64,000 bases of DNA, taken from NCBI RefSeq assembly GCF_017676345.1, contig NZ_JAFFZM010000014.1:124001-188000 (forward strand), written 5' to 3'. Position 1 is the stretch's first letter, and each line of letters starts with the position of its first letter. A model generated the notes under the pieces. That model searched no databases, was not told the origin of the DNA, and was given only the letters and a program-made list of their open reading frames with translations. A program made the translations under genes and the position numbers. Source of the DNA: Streptomyces smyrnaeus (lineage in GTDB: Bacteria; Actinomycetota; Actinomycetes; Streptomycetales; Streptomycetaceae). Shown here piece by piece: positions 1 to 7,750 of this stretch.

Positions 1-1008
1 CCGGGCGGTGACGCGGCCTACGACCGGCAGCGCCCGCTGGAGGCCGACCTGGTGGTGGTCGACGAGGCCTCCATGCTGGATCTGCTGCTGGCCAACAAGC
101 TGATCAAAGCCGTCCCGCCCGGTGCCCATCTGCTGCTGGTGGGGGATGTGGACCAGCTGCCCTCGGTGGGTGCCGGGGAGGTGCTGCGCGATCTGCTGGC
201 CGAGGACGGGCCGGTTCCCGCGGTGCGGCTGCGCCGGATCTTCCGCCAGGCCCAGCAGTCGGGGGTGGTCACCAACGCGCACCGCATCAATTCCGGCACC
301 CAGCCGCTCACCCAGGGGCTGGAGGACTTCTTCCTCTTCGTGGAGGAGGACACCGAGGCGGCCGGCGCGCTGACGGTGGATGTGGCGGCCCGGCGCATCC
401 CGGCGAAGTTCGGGCTCGATCCGCGGCGCGACGTCCAGGTGCTCGCCCCCATGCACCGCGGCCCGGCCGGGGCGGGCGCGCTGAACGGGCTGCTCCAGCA
501 GGCGGTCACCCCGGCCCGTCCGGGGCTGCCCGAGAAGCGGTTCGGCGGTCGGGTTTTCCGGGTGGGCGACAAGGTCACCCAGATCAGAAACAACTATGAA
601 AAGGGTGCGAACGGCGTCTTCAACGGCACGGTCGGAGTGGTCACCGCGCTGCATCCGGACGACCACCGGCTCACCGTGCTGACGGACGAGGACGAGGAGG
701 TCGACTACGACTTCGACGAGCTGGACGAGCTCGTCCACGCCTATGCGATGACCATTCACCGCTCACAGGGCAGCGAATACCCGGCAGTGGTGATTCCGGT
801 CACCACGGGTGCCTGGATGATGCTCCAACGGAACCTGCTGTACACGGCAGTGACGAGAGCCAAGCGACTGGTGGTGCTGGTGGGGTCGCGTAGGGCACTC
901 GGACAGGCGGTCCGCACCGTCTCGGCGGGGCGGCGCTGCACGGCGCTCGACCACCGATTGCGCGCGGTGGCTGCTGCCTCGGGAGGCGAGAACGGTGCCA
1001 GGGGGTGA
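1..1008 (+). CDS. recD2: RecD2-like ATP-dependent DNA helicase, C-terminal part (5' end outside window)
   Basis: The reading frame is open from base 1, so the gene starts upstream; 335 C-terminal residues are visible. They carry superfamily 1B helicase motifs in order: LVVVDEASMLD (motif II/Walker B), LLLVGDVDQLPSVGAG (motif III), RIFRQAQQSGVVTNAHRIN (motif IV region), AMTIHRSQGSEYPAVVIPV (motif V) and LLYTAVTRAKRLVVLVG (motif VI). The family is a 5'-3' DNA helicase/translocase related to RecD but acting without RecBC. The Walker A motif must lie upstream. It ends about 160 bp before citrate synthase and is probably a separate transcription unit. Confidence 0.93.
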   Translation, partial: PGGDAAYDRQRPLEADLVVVDEASMLDLLLANKLIKAVPPGAHLLLVGDVDQLPSVGAGEVLRDLLAEDGPVPAVRLRRIFRQAQQSGVVTNAHRINSGTQPLTQGLEDFFLFVEEDTEAAGALTVDVAARRIPAKFGLDPRRDVQVLAPMHRGPAGAGALNGLLQQAVTPARPGLPEKRFGGRVFRVGDKVTQIRNNYEKGANGVFNGTVGVVTALHPDDHRLTVLTDEDEEVDYDFDELDELVHAYAMTIHRSQGSEYPAVVIPVTTGAWMMLQRNLLYTAVTRAKRLVVLVGSRRALGQAVRTVSAGRRCTALDHRLRAVAAASGGENGARG

Positions 1009-1169
1009 CCATGACGGCCAAGAGGGTGCAGGATAGCTAGACGGGCGGCACTGCGTGCCACCATGGAGCCCTCTGGCTGACCCCCAGTGCACCGCACGGC
1101 GCTGGATAAGGGAGAGTGGAAGAAGTCAGGGCACCTCGAAGAAGAGGCACTACGTCGGTGAGGGATGAC

Positions 1170-2474
1170 GTGAGCGAACACCGCGACAGCGAGAACTCCG
1201 TAGTACTCCGCTACGGGGACGGCGAGTACAGCTACCCGGTCGTCGACAGCACGGTGGGCGACCGTGGCTTCGACATCGGCAAGCTGCGTGCCCAGACCGG
1301 TCTGGTGACCCTGGACTCGGGATACGGCAACACCGCCGCCTACAAATCCGCCATCACCTTCCTCGACGGTGAGCAGGGCATCCTGCGCTACCGCGGCTAT
1401 CCGATCGAGCAGCTCGCCGAGCGCGGCACCTTCCTGGAGACCGCGTACCTGCTCATCAACGGCGAGCTGCCGACCGTCGACGAACTGAGCGCGTTCAAGA
1501 ACGAGATCACGCAGCACACCCTGCTGCACGAGGACGTCAAACGGTTCTACGACGGTTTCCCGCGCGACGCCCACCCGATGGCGATGCTCTCCTCCGTGGT
1601 CAGCGCGCTGTCGACCTTCTACCAGGACAGCCACAACCCCTTCGACGAGAAGCAGCGGCACCTCTCGACCATAAGGCTGCTGGCCAAGCTGCCCACGATC
1701 GCCGCCTACGCCTACAAGAAGGCGATCGGCCACCCGGTCATCTACCCGAGCAACGACCTGGGCTACGTCGAGAACTTCCTCCGGATGACCTTCTCGGTTC
1801 CGGCGCAGGAGTACGAGCTCGACCCGGTCGTGGTCAACGCCCTCGACAAGCTGCTGATCCTGCACGCGGACCACGAGCAGAACTGCTCGACCTCCACCGT
1901 GCGCCTCGTCGGCTCGTCCCAGGCGAACATGTTCGCCTCGATCTCGGCGGGCATCAACGCGCTCTGGGGCCCCCTGCACGGCGGTGCCAACCAGAGCGTG
2001 CTGGAGATGCTCCAGGGCATCCAGGCCGCGGGCGGCGACGTCGACTCCTTCATCCGCAAGGTGAAGAACAAGGAGGACGGCGTCAAGCTCATGGGCTTCG
2101 GCCACCGCGTCTACAAGAACTTCGACCCCCGGGCGAAGATCATCAAGGCGGCGGCCCACGATGTGCTCTCGGCGCTGGGCAAGAGCGACGAGCTGCTGGA
2201 CATCGCCCTCCGCCTGGAGGAGCACGCGCTGTCCGACGACTACTTCACGGAGCGCAAGCTCTACCCGAACGTGGACTTCTACACCGGTTTGATCTACCGC
2301 GCCATGGGCTTCCCGACCAGCATGTTCACCGTGCTGTTCGCGCTCGGCCGGCTGCCGGGCTGGATCGCCCAGTGGCACGAGATGATCAAGGAGCCGAACT
2401 CGCGCATCGGCCGCCCGCGCCAGATCTACACGGGCGTCGTCGAGCGGGAGTACGTCCCCGTCGAGGCTCGCTGA
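1170..2474 (+). CDS. gltA: Citrate synthase (hexameric type)
   Basis: Condenses acetyl-CoA and oxaloacetate to citrate at the entry of the TCA cycle. The 434-residue protein has the family triad in context: His270 in WGPLHGGANQ, His312 in MGFGHRVYKNFDPRA and Asp369 in NVDFYTGLIYR, with spacing close to the E. coli enzyme. I chose the GTG at 1170 because the product then begins close to the conserved SENSVVLRYGDGEYSYPVVDS region and AGGG lies 5 nt upstream; GTG 1158 is the alternative. The gene is followed by a 14-bp terminator hairpin and looks monocistronic. Confidence 0.96.
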   Translation: MSEHRDSENSVVLRYGDGEYSYPVVDSTVGDRGFDIGKLRAQTGLVTLDSGYGNTAAYKSAITFLDGEQGILRYRGYPIEQLAERGTFLETAYLLINGELPTVDELSAFKNEITQHTLLHEDVKRFYDGFPRDAHPMAMLSSVVSALSTFYQDSHNPFDEKQRHLSTIRLLAKLPTIAAYAYKKAIGHPVIYPSNDLGYVENFLRMTFSVPAQEYELDPVVVNALDKLLILHADHEQNCSTSTVRLVGSSQANMFASISAGINALWGPLHGGANQSVLEMLQGIQAAGGDVDSFIRKVKNKEDGVKLMGFGHRVYKNFDPRAKIIKAAAHDVLSALGKSDELLDIALRLEEHALSDDYFTERKLYPNVDFYTGLIYRAMGFPTSMFTVLFALGRLPGWIAQWHEMIKEPNSRIGRPRQIYTGVVEREYVPVEAR

Positions 2475-2560
2475 CCCGTTCGGGCGTCCGGCCTGCGGTG
2501 CCCTGAGCCGCGGTGCCGAGCCCCGGGCTGCACAAGGCGACCCCCGTATCGGCACAACTG

Positions 2561-2597
2561 GAAGGCCCCGGTCCGATTGGACCGGGGCCTTCCGTTT
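2561..2597 (+). terminator. Rho-independent-like terminator after citrate synthase
   Basis: Perfect 14-bp stem (2561-2574 with 2579-2592, GAAGGCCCCGGTCC) with a four-base GATT loop, followed by CCGTTTGTG. It lies 87 bp past the gltA stop. Confidence 0.9.
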
Positions 2598-2849
2598 GTG
2601 CGCATTGACGACGAGACGTAGGTCACAGAAATTGGGGGGTAACCATCGGCGGGGTTCGTGGGTCTAACCGGGTGGCGTCGGCCTCCCGGCGGAGCCTTCG
2701 CCACTGCTTCACATTCGTCTTGGGGGACGGATGCGAAGTGAAGGAACGGTGAACGTGCGCGGGGAGCTTTGAGCGGCCCTCCCGTCCGCACGGACACCCA
2801 GGAGGCGCCCGGCCAGGATCCCGTGGGGGGAATCCGTGACCGGGAATCG
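2598..2849. other. Gene-poor stretch with a possible promoter and very short reading frame
   Basis: No convincing protein gene is visible between the two terminator hairpins. TTGACG at 2605-2610 could be a -35 box reading right. An ATG at 2731, preceded by GGGGGAC, opens a 13-codon frame ending at 2772. This could be a small leader or remnant; coding status is unproven. Confidence 0.3.
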
Positions 2850-2904
2850 AAAGCGCCCCGTCGACGGGCCCGTGGGGGGACCTGGCCGACGGGGCGCTTT
2901 TCGC
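2850..2904. terminator. Bidirectional terminator hairpin
   Basis: AAAGCGCCCCGTCG at 2850-2863 pairs perfectly (14 bp) with 2887-2900, with a 23-nt loop. A-rich and T-rich flanks (AAAG...CTTTTC) fit termination in both directions. It separates the gltA side from the leftward copper chaperone gene. Confidence 0.8.
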
Positions 2905-3084
2905 TGCCGGGCCTTGAGGTAAGAGGGCTCCGCCGCTGCGGAGCGCCCCCTCGACGCCCGTCGCAACGGCGGGCCCCTCCGCGGCGGCGAGGGGTGAGGG
3001 GGTTCGCTCTGCCGTGCGGGCGCCCGGGGCCGGGGCGACAATGGAAGTGCGGTGCCCCTTTGATGGCGAGGCGGCCGGGCCGGA

Positions 3085-3303
3085 TCAGGCGCGGCCGACC
3101 AGCTCGTACCCCGCCTCGTCCACGGCGTCGCGTACGGCGGCGTCGTCCAGTTCGCCGGAGGAGGTGACGGTGACCTCTCCGGAGGCGGCCACGGCCTTCA
3201 CCGCCGAGACGCCCTCGATTTGGGAGATCTCCTCGGAGACCGCGCCCTCGCAGTGGCCGCAGGTCATTCCGGAAACCTTGTAGGTGGTCGTGACGGTACT
3301 CAT
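3085..3303 (-). CDS. copZ: Heavy-metal-associated domain protein (CopZ-like copper chaperone)
   Basis: A 72-residue HMA-fold protein with the metal-binding motif GMTCGHC (Cys15 and Cys18). It is the full length of a single HMA domain, as in CopZ/Atx1 cytoplasmic Cu(I) chaperones. The ATG at 3303 follows GAGGAG at normal spacing; longer upstream frames have no homologous look. The adjacent CsoR-type palindrome at 3430-3448 supports copper-responsive control. No copper P-type ATPase is present in this window. Confidence 0.93.
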   Translation of the reverse strand: MSTVTTTYKVSGMTCGHCEGAVSEEISQIEGVSAVKAVAASGEVTVTSSGELDDAAVRDAVDEAGYELVGRA

Positions 3304-3429
3304 GGCCGACTCCTCAACTCTCAGTACAAAACCCTCGGTACAAGGCTCTCGACGCGAGAGCTCCCGGTACCGGACTCGGACCGCACGAGGAGCCCGGAGG
3401 GCCGGGCGGCGCGTGCGCGAGGTCAAAGA

Positions 3430-3448
3430 TATACCCCGGCGGGGTATA
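3430..3448. promoter_or_regulatory. CsoR-type copper operator
   Basis: Perfect inverted repeat TATACCCC-GGC-GGGGTATA (8 bp arms, 3-nt centre). It matches the G/C-tract palindrome known for CsoR repressors of actinobacteria (ATACCCC...GGGGTAT type). It lies between the leftward copZ and the rightward DedA-like gene, so it could control either or both. Confidence 0.75.
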
Positions 3449-3516
3449 CGCCAAGCGCGGCCCCACCCCACCTACCGCCCTCCGGCACCCCGCGGGGAGG
3501 GAACAGCGGAAGGCAG

Positions 3517-4314
3517 GTGGTCGGCGTGGAAGGCGCCTTGTGGGTGACGCTCGCGCTCGTGGGGGTCACCACCCTGCCGCCGCTGGTGCCCAACGCGGCG
3601 TTGATAGCGACGGCGGGTGCGCTCGCGGCCGAAGGCCGGCTCCCGCTGCCGCTGGTGCTGTTGGTCGTCGCGGGCAGCGCGCTGGCCGGGGACGCACTGG
3701 TGTACTGGCTGGGGCGGCGCACCGGTGTGCGCAGCCGCCGGTGGCTGTCGACCGGCCCCCGCCGCAGGGCCGCGCTCGACCGTACCGCCGCATATGTGCG
3801 GCGGTACGGGGTGCCGTTCGTGATCGCGGTGCGCTTCGTGCCCAGCGGCCGGATCGTCGGTGGTCTGGCCACCGGCACGGTGGGCTACCCGGTCCGCCGC
3901 TTCCTGCTGGGTTCCGGCCTCGCGGAGCTGCTGTGGGCGAGCTACTCGGTGGGCGTCGGCTACTGGGGCGGGCGGGCACTTGCCGGAACCCTGGCCGGCG
4001 CGCTGCTCGGAGTCGGCGCCTCGGTGGTGCTGGCCGGCGTCGCGGCCGCGGTTCAGCGGGTGGTGCGGCGGCGGGCGTTGCGGCGGCGGGCTCCCCGTGC
4101 GGGCTTCCACGCGCCCCGGACATCTGTTGGGGCGGCACCTGTGGTGCCGCCCCAAGGTGACGGGCAGGCCGGTGTCGCGGAGGGTATGCCGGATGTCATG
4201 ACCGGGGCCGCCTCAGTGACCGCCGCGGTGCCCCGGCCTGCGGGTGACCCACTCGCGGACGGTGTCCGCGAACCAGTAGGGCCTGCCTCCTTCCACCAGA
4301 TCGGGCGGGGGTAG
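3517..4314 (+). CDS. DedA-family (SNARE-associated/VTT) membrane protein, C-terminus odd
   Basis: Hydrophobic segments, a DALVYWLGRR segment and RFVPSGRIVGGLATG (like the DedA R-F-x-P-x-x-R motif) identify a DedA-like integral membrane protein; the family is linked to lipid scrambling/undecaprenyl-phosphate recycling. Start is uncertain: GTG 3517 or GTG 3526, both after purine-rich sequence. The frame gives 265 residues, but its last ~60 codons run through a strong hairpin at 4127-4155 and then antisense to the small gene at 4213-4407. The natural end is likely near residue 200, so a lost stop, frameshift or sequence error is possible. Confidence 0.8.
   Translation: MVGVEGALWVTLALVGVTTLPPLVPNAALIATAGALAAEGRLPLPLVLLVVAGSALAGDALVYWLGRRTGVRSRRWLSTGPRRRAALDRTAAYVRRYGVPFVIAVRFVPSGRIVGGLATGTVGYPVRRFLLGSGLAELLWASYSVGVGYWGGRALAGTLAGALLGVGASVVLAGVAAAVQRVVRRRALRRRAPRAGFHAPRTSVGAAPVVPPQGDGQAGVAEGMPDVMTGAASVTAAVPRPAGDPLADGVREPVGPASFHQIGRG
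4127..4155. terminator. Hairpin terminator lying inside the DedA-like frame
   Basis: A 13-bp perfect stem (TTGGGGCGGCACC, 4127-4139 with 4143-4155) has a 3-nt loop. It sits where a bidirectional terminator between the two convergent genes would be expected. Confidence 0.7.
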
Positions 4315-4407
4315 AAGGCCATGCTTCCGGTAGGAGCGCACGGTGTCCGGTTGGACGCTGATGTGCGCGGCGATGTCCTTGTACGACCAAAGTTCTCGGT
4401 CGGCCAC
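4213..4407 (-). CDS. Small helix-turn-helix DNA-binding protein (AlpA/MerR-like fold)
   Basis: A 64-residue protein consisting almost only of a winged-helix/MerR-like motif: ELWSYKDIAAHISVQPDTVR followed by SYRKHGLLPPPDL and PYWFADTVREWV. Such proteins resemble excisionase/AlpA-type regulators that bind DNA. The GTG start at 4407 follows GGGAGG at 7 nt. No integrase or att site was seen nearby, so I read it as a chromosomal regulator of unknown target. Confidence 0.8.
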   Translation of the reverse strand: MADRELWSYKDIAAHISVQPDTVRSYRKHGLLPPPDLVEGGRPYWFADTVREWVTRRPGHRGGH

Positions 4408-4551
4408 TCTCGCACCTCCCAGGGTTGGCTGGTGATCGCCCAGCCTGTGCCCGGTGAACGACGGAGAGTGACCTTGGGAGGGGGGCTGTGCGACGGCTGT
4501 GACACCGCGCCCGTGAAACGGTGACATCGGTGACGTGGCTGTCGTCTGCCG

Positions 4552-5496
4552 CTAGGCCCCGCAACCGCGCAGGAACCGGCGGGTGCGCTCGGCGATCGGA
4601 AAAGGCTGGTCGGGCGGGCACGGGTACATGTCCTGCTCGACGATGGCGAACAGGTCCACCCCCAGGTTCTGCGCCGCGGTCAGCACCGGCTCCAACTCCG
4701 GTACGCCCCGGGGCGGTTCGCACATCACGCCCTGACGCACCGCGGGACCGAAGGGCGTCCCCTCGCGTACGACGTCGGCGAGGATCTCCGGGTCCACCTG
4801 CTTGAGGTGCAGATAGTCGATCCGTTCGCCGTACCGTTCGATCAGCTCGACGCTGTCGCCACCGCAGTAGGCGTAGTGCCCGGTGTCCAGGCAGAGGTTG
4901 ACCAGGTCGGAGTCGGTCGCGTCGAGGAAGCGGACGACATGCTCCTCGGTGTCGATATGGGTGTCCGCGTGCGGGTGGACGGCGATGCGCAGCCCGTACT
5001 TCTCACCCACCTCGCGCGCCAACCGCTCCGTGCCCCGGGCGAGATGGCGCCACTGCTCGTTCGTCAGCTCGGCGGGTTCGATCAGTTCGGCCGTCTTGTC
5101 GTCGCGCCAGAAGGAGGGGATGACCACCAGGTGTGCGGCGCCCATGGCACGGGTGAGCTCGGCGACGCGGGAGACGTGCGCCCAGGTCTCGTCCCAGACG
5201 TCCGGCCCCCGGTGCAGCGAGGTGAAGACGGTACCGGCGGAGACCTGCAGGCCGCGTGCGGTGACCTCGTCGGTGAGGCGCGCCGGATCGGTCGGCAGGT
5301 AGCCGTAGGGGCCCAGCTCGATCCAGCTGTAGCCCGCCTGTGCCACCTCGTCCAGGAAGCGCTGCCAGGGCACCTGTTGCGGGTCGTCGGGGAACCACAC
5401 GCCCCAGGAGTCGGGCGCGGAGCCGACCCGGATGCGGTCGAGCGGGGCGCCGGACGCGGAGGGGGTGGAAGGGGAGGGGGCGGGAGTGCCAGTCAT
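4552..5496 (-). CDS. iolE: Inosose dehydratase-like sugar isomerase/epimerase (IolE family)
   Basis: A 314-residue TIM-barrel protein of the xylose isomerase-like superfamily. The N-terminal RVGSAPDSWGVWFPDDP block and acidic/histidine metal-ligand segments (HPHADTH, CLDTGHYAYCGGD, YLHLKQVDP) fit IolE, which dehydrates 2-keto-myo-inositol. It is transcribed away from the iolC-iolA operon and shares a 248-bp divergent promoter region with repeated operator-like elements. The ATG at 5496 lacks a strong ribosome site; the first ~20 residues are low-complexity Ser/Pro/Ala. Confidence 0.88.
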   Translation of the reverse strand: MTGTPAPSPSTPSASGAPLDRIRVGSAPDSWGVWFPDDPQQVPWQRFLDEVAQAGYSWIELGPYGYLPTDPARLTDEVTARGLQVSAGTVFTSLHRGPDVWDETWAHVSRVAELTRAMGAAHLVVIPSFWRDDKTAELIEPAELTNEQWRHLARGTERLAREVGEKYGLRIAVHPHADTHIDTEEHVVRFLDATDSDLVNLCLDTGHYAYCGGDSVELIERYGERIDYLHLKQVDPEILADVVREGTPFGPAVRQGVMCEPPRGVPELEPVLTAAQNLGVDLFAIVEQDMYPCPPDQPFPIAERTRRFLRGCGA

Positions 5497-5536
5497 GGCT
5501 CAGAGCCAATCCGGTCGTGAGGAGTCAGGTCAAGAG

Positions 5537-5549
5537 TTTGTCAGGACAA
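5537..5549. promoter_or_regulatory. Candidate inositol regulator operator, copy 1
   Basis: TTTGTCAGGACAA contains the palindrome TTGTC-AG-GACAA. It matches 11 of 13 positions with the element at 5600-5612. It lies just downstream of the proposed iolE promoter -10. Confidence 0.55.
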
Positions 5550-5570
5550 CGCTTCATCCTGCCGAACTCT

Positions 5571-5599
5571 GCTCTACCCACCCGGAGAGGCGACGTCAA
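5571..5599 (-). promoter_or_regulatory. Promoter of iolE
   Basis: On the minus strand TTGACG (5599-5594) is separated by exactly 17 nt from TAGAGC (5576-5571), resembling a vegetative sigma-factor promoter. Operator-like repeats sit on both sides of it. Confidence 0.6.
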
Positions 5600-5612
5600 T
5601 ATGTAAGGACAA
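5600..5612. promoter_or_regulatory. Candidate inositol regulator operator, copy 2
   Basis: TATGTAAGGACAA repeats copy 1 in the same orientation, 63 bp away (about six helical turns). It is squeezed between the two back-to-back -35 boxes of the divergent promoters. Confidence 0.55.
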
Positions 5613-5616
5613 ATTA

Positions 5617-5646
5617 TTGACAGTGGCCCGTGGGCCGACGGACGAT
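5617..5646 (+). promoter_or_regulatory. Promoter of the iolC-B-D-A operon (-35 clear, -10 weak)
   Basis: TTGACA at 5617-5622 is a perfect consensus -35. About 18 nt downstream GACGAT is only a weak -10. It reads towards iolC at 5745. Confidence 0.45.
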
Positions 5647-5744
5647 GTGCCGGGCGCCTGCACATCGGGCCGCGAGGAACGACGCGAGCAAAGACCCGCG
5701 AGGCACGACGCAGGAAAGACGCGAGGGAAGAGAGGGACGGTGGC

Positions 5745-6734
5745 ATGACCGAGCCGCACGAGGTGGTCACCATGGGCCGCATCGGGGTCGACATCTACCC
5801 CCTCCAGACCGGCGTCCCGCTCCAGCACGTGGAGACTTTCGGCAAGTTCCTCGGCGGCTCCGCCACCAACGTGGCCGTCGCCGCCTCCCGGCTCGGCCGC
5901 TCGACGGCGGTCATCACCCGCACCGGTGACGATCCGTTCGGCGTCTACTGCCACGAGGCGCTGCGCGACTTCGGCGTCGACGACCGATGGGTGACACCGG
6001 TGGCGCAGTACCCCACACCGGTGACCTTCTGCGAGATCTTCCCGCCCGACGAATTCCCGCTCTACTTCTACCGGCAGCCCAAGGCACCCGATCTGGAACT
6101 GCACCCCGGTCAGCTCGACCTGGCGGGTGTCGCGGCGGCGCGCATCTTCTGGATGACCGGCACCGGGCTGTGCGAGGAACCCAGCCGAAGCGCCACCCTG
6201 GCCGCGCTCGCCGCCCGTGCGCCCGGCCGGGAGGAGGCGGTCGCCACCGTCTTCGACCTGGACTGGCGGCCGATGTTCTGGGGCGCGGGCAGCGCCGGGC
6301 AGCTCACCCGGTCCGAGGCCGCTCAAGCCGCGCGGCCGTACTACCGGGAGGCCCTGGCGCACGCCACCGTCGCCGTGGGCAACCTCGACGAGTGCGAGGT
6401 CGCCACCGGCACCCGCGAGCCGCACGCCTGCGCCGAGGCGCTGCTGGCGGCGGGAGCCGAGCTGGCCGTCGTCAAACAGGGGCCCAAGGGCGTGCTCGCC
6501 GTGCACGCCGACGGCACCGTCGCCGAGGTGCCCCCGCACCCGGTGGAGGTGGTCAACGGCCTGGGCGCGGGCGACGCGTTCGGCGGCGCCCTGTGCCACG
6601 GGCTGCTGTCCGGCTGGGACCTGGAGTACGCGATGCGGTACGCCAACGCGGCGGGCGCGCTGGTCGCCTCCCGGCTGGCCTGCTCCTCCGCCATGCCGAC
6701 GGCACCCGAGGTCGAGGACCTGCTGCGCGCCTGA
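5745..6734 (+). CDS. iolC: 5-dehydro-2-deoxygluconokinase (PfkB family)
   Basis: A 329-residue ribokinase/PfkB-fold sugar kinase. The substrate-binding GGSATNVAVAASRLG motif is near residue 34, and the PfkB signature with catalytic Asp is in VVNGLGAGDAFGGAL near residue 266. In inositol catabolism IolC phosphorylates 2-deoxy-5-keto-gluconate. It is first in the rightward operon, and the following iolB, iolD and iolA homologues fix the pathway. ATG 5745 follows a purine-rich GAGAGGGACGG stretch. Confidence 0.93.
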   Translation: MTEPHEVVTMGRIGVDIYPLQTGVPLQHVETFGKFLGGSATNVAVAASRLGRSTAVITRTGDDPFGVYCHEALRDFGVDDRWVTPVAQYPTPVTFCEIFPPDEFPLYFYRQPKAPDLELHPGQLDLAGVAAARIFWMTGTGLCEEPSRSATLAALAARAPGREEAVATVFDLDWRPMFWGAGSAGQLTRSEAAQAARPYYREALAHATVAVGNLDECEVATGTREPHACAEALLAAGAELAVVKQGPKGVLAVHADGTVAEVPPHPVEVVNGLGAGDAFGGALCHGLLSGWDLEYAMRYANAAGALVASRLACSSAMPTAPEVEDLLRA

Positions 6735-6848
6735 CCCCGGCGCCCGTCACCCCGCCTCTCACCCGCCTTCCACCGCGCCCGTCACCGCCCCGCCTCCTGC
6801 CCGCCCGGCCCGTACCGCCCTGCACAACGCCCCGAAAGAGAGCCACCC

Positions 6849-7736
6849 TTGACCCCCAGCAGTGTCAGCATCCGCGAGCTGGCGTCCGTACGGACCCGAC
6901 ATCCGGAGGCCGTCGCCGAGGCGGCGGCGCGGCGTGCGCGCCGGCCGCTGGTGGACGCGAGCGAGCGGCTGATGATCGTCGCCGCCGACCACCCGGCACG
7001 GGGCGCGCTGGGCGTCGGAGCCGACGAGCTGGCCATGGCCAACCGTGCCGAACTGCTCGAACGCCTCGTCCTGGCGCTCTCCCGGCCCGGTGTCGACGGA
7101 GTGCTGGGCACCGCCGACATCCTGGAGGATCTGCTGCTGCTCGGCGCGCTGGAGCACAAGGTGGTGCTCGGCTCCATGAACCGCGGCGGGCTGGCCGGCG
7201 CCTCGTTCGAGCTGGACGACCGCTTCACCGGGCAGCGTGCCGAGGACATCGCACGGCTGCGCTTCGACGCGGGCAAGCTGCTGCTGCGTATCGACTACGA
7301 CGACCCGGGCTCGCTGCGCACGCTGTACGCCGCGGCGCGTGCCGTCGACGACATGGCGGCACACCGGCTGCCGGTCTTCGTCGAGCCGTTCCTCAGCACC
7401 AGGGTGGACGGCAAGCTGACCAACGACCTGAGCGGGCCCGCCGTCGCCCGCTCCGTGGCCATCGCCGCCGGACTGGGTGGTACCTCCGCCTACACCTGGC
7501 TCAAGTTGCCGGTCACCGAGGATCCGGACGACATGGCGTGGGTGTGCGAGACCTCCACGCTGCCCGTCGTGCTGCTCGGCGGCGAGGTGCACGGCGATCA
7601 GGAGGGCACCTATGAGAAGTGGCGCAAGGCGCTCAGCCTGCCGACCGTGCGCGGGCTGGTCGTCGGGCGCTCCCTGCTCTACCCGGCCGACGGCGACGTG
7701 GGCGCGGCCGTGGACACCGCCGTCGGACTGCTCTGA
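6849..7736 (+). CDS. Cgl0159-like (beta/alpha)8 protein, probable aldolase of the inositol pathway
   Basis: A 295-residue protein resembling the aldolase-fold family found in actinobacterial iol clusters (Corynebacterium Cgl0159 type). No classical class II IolJ aldolase is present, so this gene may cleave the phosphorylated deoxy-ketogluconate to DHAP and malonate semialdehyde (inference). Lys219 in AYTWLKLPVTEDP sits in a strand-end context like the Schiff-base lysine of class I aldolases; EHKVVLGSMNRGG is another conserved-looking block. The start is TTG 6849 with a weak GAAAGAGA ribosome site. Confidence 0.75.
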   Translation: MTPSSVSIRELASVRTRHPEAVAEAAARRARRPLVDASERLMIVAADHPARGALGVGADELAMANRAELLERLVLALSRPGVDGVLGTADILEDLLLLGALEHKVVLGSMNRGGLAGASFELDDRFTGQRAEDIARLRFDAGKLLLRIDYDDPGSLRTLYAAARAVDDMAAHRLPVFVEPFLSTRVDGKLTNDLSGPAVARSVAIAAGLGGTSAYTWLKLPVTEDPDDMAWVCETSTLPVVLLGGEVHGDQEGTYEKWRKALSLPTVRGLVVGRSLLYPADGDVGAAVDTAVGLL

Positions 7737-7750
7737 AAGGGGCTGGCAGA

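Noticed and set aside
4213..4407. Prophage or integrative element suggested by an AlpA-like HTH gene
   Set aside because: No integrase, replication gene, att repeat or tRNA target was seen, and neighbouring genes are chromosomal housekeeping functions.
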